This document shows positions 1-5,261 of a stretch of 5,261 nucleotides of DNA, piece after piece. The notes beneath the pieces are model-generated. The model searched no databases. It was not told where the DNA came from and saw nothing but the letters and a program-made list of their open reading frames with translations. Location of the stretch: contig JAKLLI010000317.1 in the NCBI GenBank assembly GCA_023150195.1, forward strand, positions 1-5,261, given 5' to 3'. This stretch comes from Azonexus sp. (GTDB taxonomy: Bacteria > Pseudomonadota > Gammaproteobacteria > Burkholderiales > Rhodocyclaceae). The position numbers and the translations under genes are program-made. Positions within the stretch are counted from its first letter, which is position 1. Each line of letters opens with the position of its first letter.

Positions 1-449
1 AAATGAAAGTCACCCGTTACGCATCGGTGGGCTTGGGGCTGACTGCCATCCTGCTTGGCATCGCCTTCAAGGATCAGAATGTGCTGTTCCTCGTTGCGCT
101 CGCCTTTGGTGTTGCCTCGTCGGTCAACTTCCCTGTGCTGATTCTGTCGATGTACTGGAAGGGTTTGACCACGCGCGGTGCGCTCTGGGGCGGGATTGCC
201 GGTCTGGTCTCTTCGGTGGGCCTGGTGATCCTGTCGCCGACCGTCTGGGTCAAGATCTTGGGCAACAAAGCTGCCATTTTCCCGTACGACCACCCAGCCA
301 TCGTCTCGATGACCTTGGCTTTCTTTGTTACCTGGCTACTTTCCGATACCGACAAGAGCGTTCGAGCTGACAAGGAAAAAGAAGCCTACGAAGAGCAGTA
401 CATCCGTGCCCAGACCGGGCTGGGTGCGGCTGCCGCTTCGGCACACTGA
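1..449 (+). CDS. actP: Acetate/cation symporter ActP, C-terminal part (5' end outside window)
   Basis: This is the C-terminal 148 residues, plus part of a preceding codon, of a sodium:solute symporter family permease that takes up acetate and related short carboxylates with a cation across the inner membrane. Hydrophobic segments lie at about residues 9-22, 27-49, 60-78 and 97-113, counting from the Met codon at base 3. That Met is internal, because whole ActP proteins are around 550 residues. Stretches that match my memory of E. coli ActP are NFPVLILSMYWKGLTTRGA (42-60), PTVWVKILG (79-87), KAAIFPYDHPA (89-99) and the hydrophilic tail ending in IRAQTGLG and a final His. The charged C-terminal tail is expected in the cytoplasm. 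An intrinsic terminator about 50 bases downstream closes the transcription unit. Other SSS-family members are possible, but the tail motifs favour ActP. Confidence 0.9.
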   Translation, partial: MKVTRYASVGLGLTAILLGIAFKDQNVLFLVALAFGVASSVNFPVLILSMYWKGLTTRGALWGGIAGLVSSVGLVILSPTVWVKILGNKAAIFPYDHPAIVSMTLAFFVTWLLSDTDKSVRADKEKEAYEEQYIRAQTGLGAAAASAH

Positions 450-501
450 GCACTCTGCGGAAGAGACTTCGGAGAACAGCGACGTCGTCTCGTTCCTTTT
501 G

Positions 502-526
502 CGGGGCCTTCGGGCCCCGTTTTTTT
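502..526 (+). terminator. Intrinsic (Rho-independent) terminator of actP
   Basis: A perfect 7-bp GC-rich stem (502-508 with 513-519) is capped by a TTCG loop closed by C-G, the extra-stable cUUCGg tetraloop. It is followed immediately by seven Ts (520-526). It lies 52 bases after the actP stop and before the promoter-like element of the next gene, so it separates the two transcription units. The reverse direction has only a short interrupted A-rich run (CTTTT read as AAAAG on the other strand) and would be weaker. Confidence 0.93.
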
Positions 527-572
527 GTCCACGGCCTTACAAATGTTAACGGGAAAGCGGCGAAGGTCTTTT

Positions 573-578
573 TATAAT
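573..578 (+). promoter_or_regulatory. Candidate sigma-70 -10 box for the diguanylate cyclase gene
   Basis: A perfect TATAAT lies in a T/A-rich patch inside otherwise GC-rich DNA, 33 bases before the ATG at 611. Transcription would start near 585 and give a leader of about 26 bases. At the normal 16-18 base spacing there is no recognisable TTGACA (the 17-bp position reads CGGGAA), and there is no TGn extended -10. Activator dependence or a weak promoter is therefore possible. The same promoter probably also serves the kinase locus starting at 1714, since no terminator separates the genes. Confidence 0.55.
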
Positions 579-597
579 TTGCCGCAGCATTTTGACC

Positions 598-621
598 ATG
601 AAAGTCGCCCATGTTGAGTAG
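598..621 (+). other. Seven-codon minicistron overlapping the cyclase start
   Basis: An ATG at 598 opens a frame encoding MKVAHVE and stopping at TAG 619-621, so it overlaps the proposed start at 611 in another frame. It would sit about 13 bases into the predicted transcript. Nothing shows that it is translated and it has no good ribosome binding site. It may be chance, but it could compete with or couple to initiation at 611. Confidence 0.15.
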
Positions 622-1681
622 TACGAGTCAGGTACAGGTGCCCGGTTTGCTGGGCAAGCTGGGGGTCATGACCTCCATCCGCGATACCGAGTTGCTGGAG
701 CAAAGCCTGTTGCGTTCACTGGGGCCCTTGCTGGGGGTGCTCGATACCTCGCTTTACCGGCTGGACGACAATCAGAAACTGGCGCGAGTGATTCACTACC
801 ATCGCTCCCGCGAAGTGGAAGGCGACGGCATGGCGCGCATGGTCGAGCGCATCGAAATCGTGGCGCAACGTTCCCAGATGCCACCCGATATTTTTGCCCT
901 GACCGAAAATGTCCGTTTGCTCGGCAAACCCTGCACGCGCAAGCACGAAAACCTGCTCAAGATCGCCTATCCGCTTTTTGGCGGTGATGAAGTCTGCGGT
1001 TATTTCGTGTTCACCCGCGACCGGGAAGTGGCGCCGAACGAGGATGCAACCATCCGTGGCGTGCTGGAAGTCTTCTCCAATTACTACGCCCTGCTGGATG
1101 TCAGCCAGCGTGACCGGCTGACCGGCCTGCTCAATCGACAGGCCCTGGAAAACAATTTTGACCGGATCTGGACCGCCATGATGCGCCCGGACAGCTTTAC
1201 CGAAACTGACATCGGCCGTCGTAGCCAGCCGCCAGGCCGTTACTGGCTTGCCGTGATCGATATCGATCACTTCAAAGCGGTGAACGACAATTACGGCCAC
1301 ATGGTGGGTGATGAAGTACTCTTGCTGGTGGCGCGCCTGATGCAAACGACCTTCCGTGCGGGCGACCTGATTTACCGTTACGGCGGGGAAGAGTTTGTCG
1401 CCATCATCGCGGCAGAAAACGATGCTTTGGCCCGGAATGTCTTCGAGCGGGTCCGGCTGGCGATTGAAGCCCACAGTTTCCCGCGGGTGGAGCATCTCAC
1501 GATCAGCATCGGTTACGCCGAAGTCGATCCCAATCTGCTGCCGCTGGAGGTGCTGAGCCGTGCCGACCGCAGCCTGTATCGTGCAAAACAGGATGGCAGA
1601 AACCTCGTTTACGACTTTCAGGAATTGGTCGAACGGGGTATCTTTCCCAATCCCAGCTACGGCGAAACGGAACTGTTTTAA
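611..1681 (+). CDS. Diguanylate cyclase, GAF-like sensor domain plus GGDEF domain
   Basis: This 356-residue protein should condense two GTP into the second messenger c-di-GMP in the cytoplasm. I see no signal peptide or membrane segment. Residues about 25-165 look like a GAF-type sensory domain (second half: YPLFGG, then VCGYFVFTRDREV, then a helix ending NYYALLD). The GGDEF domain starts at DRLTGLLNR (168-176). It keeps the metal and substrate residues in PleD-like spacing: D217 in VIDIDHFK, N225, D234, and the signature GGEEF at 258-262. RAGD (249-252), nine residues ahead of the signature, is an intact RxxD product-inhibition site. The segment at about 184-210, between the first helix and the first strand, is longer than usual. 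The domain ends normally with ADRSLYRAKQDGRN (318-331). ATG 611 is chosen because related proteins carry an 'L-L-x-x-L-x-x-x-T-x-I-R-D' lead-in before T21. The RBS is weak (GAAAG at 600-604). ATG 668 is the alternative start. The ligand of the GAF-like domain cannot be told. Confidence 0.92.
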   Translation: MLSSTSQVQVPGLLGKLGVMTSIRDTELLEQSLLRSLGPLLGVLDTSLYRLDDNQKLARVIHYHRSREVEGDGMARMVERIEIVAQRSQMPPDIFALTENVRLLGKPCTRKHENLLKIAYPLFGGDEVCGYFVFTRDREVAPNEDATIRGVLEVFSNYYALLDVSQRDRLTGLLNRQALENNFDRIWTAMMRPDSFTETDIGRRSQPPGRYWLAVIDIDHFKAVNDNYGHMVGDEVLLLVARLMQTTFRAGDLIYRYGGEEFVAIIAAENDALARNVFERVRLAIEAHSFPRVEHLTISIGYAEVDPNLLPLEVLSRADRSLYRAKQDGRNLVYDFQELVERGIFPNPSYGETELF

Positions 1682-1713
1682 GTCCCGTGTTTGCCAGCCC
1701 TTGACCGGATGGC

Positions 1714-2691
1714 ATGACCCCCGAAACCGCTCCTTCGCAGCCGCCCCTGCCCAGCCTGACCCGGCGCTTTGCCAGCACCCTGGTGCTGGTATTTCTGGTT
1801 ATTGCGCTGGTGGTTGTGGCCTTTTACGCGGCGTCGACCGCAGAGATTGCCGACAATATTGGTCGCGGGGTCGTCGAGCGTCAGGCGCTTTATGACCGGG
1901 AGCGCATCCTTTCGCCGTTGCGGACGGAAATTGCGCTGGCCAGGAACCTGGCCGAATCCCCCCTGCTGCTTGCGTGGGCCAGGGATGATGCACGGACTGA
2001 GTTGCGCGATGCCGCGCTCGCGGAACTGGACAGCCATCGCAAGCAGTTTCGCGACGGCAGTGCCTTCTTCGTGCCGGTAGCCACCGGCAATTACTACTAC
2101 AGTACCGATGCCGCACAAGGCACCAAGCTGACACAGGTGGTCAAGGCCGAGGTGCCCGGCGATGCCTGGTTTTTTGCCGCGATTGCCAGTCCTCAGGTGG
2201 TGCAACTCAATGTGGATACCAATCCGGTGTTGGGCCGGACGAATGTCTGGATCAACGTGCAGGTGCGCGATGGCGGGCGGGTGCTGGGGATGGCCGGGAC
2301 TGGCATTGATCTGGGCGAGTTTACGCGGGCGGTAGCGAATACCGGGATGGATGGCAGCTACGGCATTCTGACCGATGCCGAGGGCGCCATTCAGGTGCAT
2401 CCGGACAAGTCCCTGATCAGTCTCAATACCCGGGCCAGTGCGCCCGAGGCGCGGCGAACCATTTATTCACTACTCACCGATGAAAACGACGCGACGCAAC
2501 TGCGCGAGGCAGTAGCGCGGGTGGTGAGCGGCAAGGCGCCGATCGAGGTCCTGCCCTTGCAGATTGCCGGGCGCAAGCAACTGGTGGCGGTCAGCTCGCT
2601 GGCGGAAATCGGCTGGCTCAACTTTGCCGTGCTCGTCGCGGATTGCGCCGGCCGACACGCGGGAAATCAACGCCTTGGCCAGCAGCTTTAA
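1714..2691 (+). CDS. Sensor half of a broken hybrid histidine kinase: membrane anchor and periplasmic dCache-like domain
   Basis: The 325-codon frame begins with a short Pro-rich cytoplasmic tail and Arg-Arg, then a transmembrane helix at about 20-40 ([16 protein letters not shown]). An extracytoplasmic domain of about 260 residues follows. Features such as YYYSTD (127-132), DAWFFAAI (150-157), [18 protein letters not shown] (165-182) and [13 protein letters not shown] (191-203), then a membrane-distal to membrane-proximal pair of PAS-like halves, fit a double-Cache ligand sensor. The ligand is unknown. Real homology appears to stop near WLNFAVLV (301-308), exactly where the second membrane helix should begin. 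The last about 17 codons are an out-of-frame reading of the downstream kinase, ending at TAA 2689. An in-frame TGA at 1702 makes ATG 1714 the first possible start; its Shine-Dalgarno is poor (GGAT). It lies 32 bases after the cyclase gene on the same strand, so the two are probably co-transcribed. Without TM2 and a kinase this product cannot signal in the usual way. Confidence 0.8.
   Translation: MTPETAPSQPPLPSLTRRFASTLVLVFLVIALVVVAFYAASTAEIADNIGRGVVERQALYDRERILSPLRTEIALARNLAESPLLLAWARDDARTELRDAALAELDSHRKQFRDGSAFFVPVATGNYYYSTDAAQGTKLTQVVKAEVPGDAWFFAAIASPQVVQLNVDTNPVLGRTNVWINVQVRDGGRVLGMAGTGIDLGEFTRAVANTGMDGSYGILTDAEGAIQVHPDKSLISLNTRASAPEARRTIYSLLTDENDATQLREAVARVVSGKAPIEVLPLQIAGRKQLVAVSSLAEIGWLNFAVLVADCAGRHAGNQRLGQQL
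2632..2650 (+). other. Frame-change and deletion junction between sensor and kinase halves
   Basis: Upstream of about 2635 the conserved frame is that of the gene starting at 1714 (ends LNFAVLV). From about 2642 the conserved frame is the next one ([21 protein letters not shown], the end of a HAMP domain). None of the three forward frames here contains the expected second membrane helix or the first two thirds of HAMP, roughly 50-70 residues. The simplest reading is a deletion of length 3k+2 in an originally continuous gene. The exact breakpoints cannot be fixed from one sequence. Confidence 0.75.
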
Positions 2692-2695
2692 TCGC

Positions 2696-4345
2696 ATGGC
2701 CGAGGCCGTCGCCGACTACACGGGCCATCTCGAACAGCGCGTTGCCGAGCGAACGCAGGAACTGGCCGCCGCGCGCGATGCGGCTGAGGCGGCAAACCGG
2801 ATCAAGAGCGAGTTTCTGGCCAATATGAGCCATGAAATCCGGACCCCGATGAACGGGGTGATCGGCATGACCAGTCTCTTGCTCGATACGCCGCTCAACG
2901 AAGAACAGCGCGAGTTTGCCGAGGTCATCGACAGCAGTGCCAACGGCCTGCTCAGCGTGATCAACGATATTCTGGATTTTTCAAAAATCGAGGCGGGCAA
3001 ACTGGACGTGGAAAGTATTCCCTTTGACCTGCGCACGACGGTGGACGATGTGCTGTCGACACTGGCCCTGCGCGCGGCGCAAAAGGAATTGCCCTTGGCG
3101 GCTGTGGTCGACCCGGCCCTGCCAACCGCCCTGTTGGGCGATCCCGGCCGTTTGCGGCAGGTTTTGATGAACCTCCTGGGCAATGCGATCAAGTTCACGA
3201 CGCAGGGCGAAATTCGCCTCAATGTGCACTGCCTGTCGCGCAGCGAATCAGCAGTTCGTATCCGCCTCGAAGTTTGCGACAGCGGCATCGGCATTTCTCC
3301 CGAACAGCAGGCACGTCTGTTTCAGGCCTTTTCCCAGGCGGATGCCTCAACCACGCGCCGTTTTGGTGGCACCGGTCTGGGCCTTGCCATCAGCCAGCGG
3401 CTGGTGGCCCTGATGGGTGGCGAGATCGGCGTGGACAGCGTGGCCGGCGAGGGCAGTACCTTCTGGTTTGAACTGCCGCTGGGTGTCGTGGCGCAATCGG
3501 CGCCCGCCAACTTGCGTCATCCTTGTGACCTCAAGGGGCGGCGTATCCTGGTGGTGGATGACAATGCGACCAATCGCCGGGTGCTGGAGCTGCAACTGGC
3601 GGAACTCGGCTGTGAGGCCTGCCTGTGTGCGCGTAGCGATGAGGGCTTGCAGCAGTTGCTGGACGCGGCAGCGGCAGGCAAGCCCTGGGAGGTGGCCATC
3701 ATCGATCTGCACATGCCGGCCATCGATGGCTGGGCGCTGGCGCGGATGATCCGGGCCGAAAGCGCACTCGCCGGCATCCAGCTGATGATGCTGACCTCGG
3801 TGACCGAAAGGGGCGATGCCCGCCTGAGCAAGGATGCCGGCTTCGACGCCTATCTGACCAAACCGATCAAGCACGGCCTGCTCGAGAGCAGCTTGTGTAC
3901 CTTGTTGTCCGGCAATCGTCCCCACGGCGACCAGGGACTTCTGACCCGGCATGCGCTGGCCGAGTTGCCGCGGGTCGGCCATATCCTGCTGGCGGAAGAC
4001 AATCCGACCAACCAGATGCTGGCACTCAAATTGCTGGAACGCATGGGGCACCGGGTCAGCGTTGCGGCCAATGGGCTGGAAGTGCTCGAACACCTGGCGG
4101 CACAGCGTTTTGATCTGGTGTTGATGGATTGCCAGATGCCCATGCTCGATGGTTATGAAACCGTGGCGGCCATCCGCTCTGCTGCGGTCGACGGTATCGA
4201 TCACCAGATTCCCGTGGTCGCCATGACGGCCAGTGCCATGACCGAAGATAGGGAACGGGCTTTGGCCGCCGGCATGAACGATTACGTGAGCAAGCCCATC
4301 GATCTCGAAGCCTTGAAGGCGGCCCTGCAGCGCTGGCAGCGCTGA
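2696..4345 (+). CDS. Kinase half of the broken hybrid histidine kinase: HisKA-HATPase-REC-REC
   Basis: From ATG 2696 this gives 549 residues, but homologous coding in this frame begins earlier, about 2642, with the end of a HAMP domain; the frame is open back to before 2564. A coiled coil ([20 protein letters not shown], about 11-30) leads into HisKA with [10 protein letters not shown], phospho-acceptor H46 (base 2831). The ATPase domain has the N box around N163, DSGIGIS (195-201) and GTGLGLAIS (225-233). Receiver 1 spans about 281-405, with acidic D288/D289, phospho-acceptor D337, T367 and K389. Receiver 2 spans about 426-548, with E434/D435, D478, T511 and K533. All key catalytic residues are present, so the kinase core looks functional. 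It ends right after receiver 2 with no HPt domain, unlike BarA or EvgS, so onward phosphotransfer would need a separate HPt protein. ATG 2696 lies 4 bases after the upstream TAA, but no Shine-Dalgarno is visible; TTG 2675 is another option. As drawn the product would be soluble and cut off from its sensor. Confidence 0.85.
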   Translation: MAEAVADYTGHLEQRVAERTQELAAARDAAEAANRIKSEFLANMSHEIRTPMNGVIGMTSLLLDTPLNEEQREFAEVIDSSANGLLSVINDILDFSKIEAGKLDVESIPFDLRTTVDDVLSTLALRAAQKELPLAAVVDPALPTALLGDPGRLRQVLMNLLGNAIKFTTQGEIRLNVHCLSRSESAVRIRLEVCDSGIGISPEQQARLFQAFSQADASTTRRFGGTGLGLAISQRLVALMGGEIGVDSVAGEGSTFWFELPLGVVAQSAPANLRHPCDLKGRRILVVDDNATNRRVLELQLAELGCEACLCARSDEGLQQLLDAAAAGKPWEVAIIDLHMPAIDGWALARMIRAESALAGIQLMMLTSVTERGDARLSKDAGFDAYLTKPIKHGLLESSLCTLLSGNRPHGDQGLLTRHALAELPRVGHILLAEDNPTNQMLALKLLERMGHRVSVAANGLEVLEHLAAQRFDLVLMDCQMPMLDGYETVAAIRSAAVDGIDHQIPVVAMTASAMTEDRERALAAGMNDYVSKPIDLEALKAALQRWQR

Positions 4346-4364
4346 GCCTAAGCGGGCGCCAGCG
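4331..4364. repeat. Inverted repeat spanning both convergent stop codons
   Basis: CGCTGGC (4331-4337) is repeated inverted as GCCAGCG (4358-4364). A second, inner 4-bp pairing (CGCT 4340-4343 with AGCG 4351-4354) leaves a 7-base loop. The plus-strand stop (4343-4345) and the minus-strand stop (4348-4350) both lie within it. There is no T tract on either side, so it is not a canonical intrinsic terminator. It could slow polymerase or protect 3' ends, or be chance in GC-rich coding DNA. Confidence 0.35.
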
Positions 4365-5261
4365 TTGCTATGAGCGGTAGCGCAATGCGGAAACAGGTGC
4401 CAATGCCCGGTGTGCTGCGCACATCGAGCTGGCCGTTATGGCGCTTGACCACAATGTCGTAGGAAATCGATAGCCCCAGCCCCGTGCCCTTGCCGACCGG
4501 TTTGGTGGTGAAGAAGGGTTCGAATATCCGCCGCCGGGTTTCCTCGCTCATCCCCGCCCCGGTATCTTCCACCTCGAACCAGAGGTGCTCACGGTCGACG
4601 CCGCTGCGGACGAAAATCTTGCCGCGCTCCGGAATGGCTTGTGCCGCGTTGACCAGCAGGTTCATGAAGACCTGGTTCAACTGGGCGGGGACGCAGTCAA
4701 TTTCGGGCAGTTCGCCCAGTTCGACGATGACATCCGCTTTGTACTTGAGTTCGTTGCGCACGACGTTGAGCGTGCTCTCCATCGCCGCATTGAGATCGGC
4801 ATGCTGCCATTCGGCCTGGTCGACGCGGGAAAAATCTTTCAGGTCCTGAACAATGCGCCTTACCCGGTCCAGCCCATCCTGAGACTCACCGAGCAAGGCC
4901 GGCAAGTCCTCGCGCAGGAAATCGAGATCGGCGGCCTGGCGGCTACGGGCGATTTCTGCCGCATCGCCGCCTTCATAGGCGCTGATCACGGCGAGCAGAT
5001 GGTTGATGTAGCCGCGCAGCGCGCCCAGATTGGAAGTGACGAAGCCGATGGGATTGTTGATTTCGTGCGCCACGCCCGCAGCGAGTTGGCCAATGGCGGC
5101 CATTTTTTCCGACTGCAGCACCTGTTGCTGGGCTTCTTCCACCTTGGTGAGCATGGTGGTGAGTTCGTTCTGCTCTGCCGCCAATTGCGCGTTGGCGCGT
5201 TCGAGTTCGTGGGTGCGCGCGGCCACCTGGGCTTCGAGCTGTTCCTGATGGCTGCGCAGGG
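4348..5261 (-). CDS. Sensor histidine kinase, C-terminal part (N-terminus outside window)
   Basis: The frame stays open to the window edge: the codons above 5226 read LRSHQEQLEAQ and continue into VAARTHELERANAQL, the usual coiled-coil linker before a kinase core. The GTG at 5226 is therefore an internal Val, and the sensory domain is unseen. Counting from that Val, HisKA carries AAIGQLAAGVAHEINNPIGF with phospho-acceptor H54 (bases 5065-5067). The ATPase domain has FMNLLVNAAQAI (N193), DTGAGM (221-226), FEPFFTTK (235-242) and GKGTGLGLSIS (246-256). HEINNP and FEPFFTTK mark it as NtrB/AtoS-like, clearly distinct from the neighbouring hybrid kinase. An inserted stretch of about 30 residues after the H box (about 78-108, YEGGDAAEIARSRQAA region) lies between the two helices of HisKA. 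No receiver follows; the protein ends 10 residues after the last strand. It should autophosphorylate on His and pass phosphate to an unseen regulator. It converges on the plus-strand kinase with a 2-bp gap. Confidence 0.92.
   Translation of the reverse strand, partial: LRSHQEQLEAQVAARTHELERANAQLAAEQNELTTMLTKVEEAQQQVLQSEKMAAIGQLAAGVAHEINNPIGFVTSNLGALRGYINHLLAVISAYEGGDAAEIARSRQAADLDFLREDLPALLGESQDGLDRVRRIVQDLKDFSRVDQAEWQHADLNAAMESTLNVVRNELKYKADVIVELGELPEIDCVPAQLNQVFMNLLVNAAQAIPERGKIFVRSGVDREHLWFEVEDTGAGMSEETRRRIFEPFFTTKPVGKGTGLGLSISYDIVVKRHNGQLDVRSTPGIGTCFRIALPLIATLAPA

Larger units (their letters stand above)
1714..4345 (+). pseudogene. Composite: hybrid sensor kinase gene interrupted by internal deletion and frame change
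   Basis: The two halves described separately read as one hybrid sensor histidine kinase with the order TM1, dCache, (TM2 and HAMP start missing), HAMP end, coiled coil, HisKA, HATPase, REC, REC. Joined, the visible parts total about 870 residues; the intact ancestor was probably about 920-940. Each half is otherwise free of stops and keeps its family motifs, so the lesion is recent or is an assembly or sequencing error. The alternative, two real genes that were always separate, is unlikely because a HAMP remnant is left at the head of the second half. Confidence 0.65.

Noticed and set aside
3..5. ATG at base 3 as the start of a small membrane protein
   Set aside because: The residues match the C-terminal part of the much longer ActP permease; the gene simply enters from outside the window.
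716..1495. A 259-codon open frame on the minus strand opposite the cyclase
   Set aside because: It is fully antisense to the GAF-GGDEF gene, with no known motif and a shadow-like composition.
1678..2400. A 240-codon minus-strand frame opposite the dCache half
   Set aside because: It overlaps a convincing membrane sensor on the other strand and its translation shows no domain.
2564..2641. ATG 2564 as the true start of the kinase half
   Set aside because: The first about 26 residues from this ATG (Trp/Arg/Ser-rich) are an out-of-frame reading of the dCache coding sequence, and it would overlap the upstream gene by 128 bases.
2564..2691. Programmed +1 ribosomal frameshift joining the two kinase halves
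   Set aside because: I see no clear slippery site or stimulatory structure, and even a perfect frameshift would not restore TM2 and the start of HAMP, so deletion explains more.
3347..4204. A 285-codon open frame on the minus strand opposite the hybrid kinase
   Set aside because: It lies wholly antisense to well-conserved HATPase and receiver domains, its translation is His/Gln/Arg-rich with no recognisable domain, and long shadow frames are expected in GC-rich coding DNA.
5226..5226. GTG at 5226 as the start of the minus-strand kinase
   Set aside because: The frame continues upstream to the window edge with typical coiled-coil residues (LRSHQEQLEAQ), so this is an internal Val of a partial gene.

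Overview
The window is GC-rich, densely coding bacterial DNA with four gene loci: the 3' end of an acetate/cation symporter gene (actP-like), a diguanylate cyclase, a hybrid sensor histidine kinase locus that is broken between its sensor and kinase halves, and, convergently, the C-terminal part of a second histidine kinase. The style of the signalling proteins, the ActP tail and the base composition suggest a betaproteobacterium, possibly of the Rhodocyclales (Dechloromonas/Azoarcus-like). That placement comes from remembered family resemblance, not from a search.

Layout. Bases 1-449 (+) hold the last 148 codons of actP, whose start lies outside the window. A textbook intrinsic terminator with a UUCG tetraloop (502-526) closes that unit. 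A perfect TATAAT box (573-578) precedes the diguanylate cyclase gene (611-1681, +), which has a GAF-like N-terminal half and a GGEEF domain with an intact RxxD inhibitory site. After 32 bases comes 1714-2691 (+), a membrane-anchored periplasmic dCache-type sensor half. The reading frame is then lost, and the matching cytoplasmic half (end of HAMP, coiled coil, HisKA, HATPase, two receiver domains) continues in the next frame to 4345. The second transmembrane helix and most of the HAMP domain are found in no forward frame, so this looks like an internal deletion of length 3k+2, not a single-base slip. The minus-strand kinase gene (4348 to beyond 5261) ends 2 bp from the hybrid kinase stop, and both stops sit inside an inverted repeat.

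How the parts fit. The cyclase and the hybrid kinase are co-directional and closely spaced, so they probably share the promoter upstream of 611. A plausible, unproven reading is a module in which a periplasmic signal sensed by the dCache kinase is linked to c-di-GMP output. In the sequence as given, the kinase half is disconnected from the membrane sensor. Either the locus is a decaying or rewired gene, or the junction is an assembly or sequencing artefact. The second kinase is of the NtrB/AtoS-like type and its cognate regulator is not visible. I found no CRISPR array, RNA gene, insertion sequence or clearly new system; the disrupted sensor-kinase junction is the main oddity.
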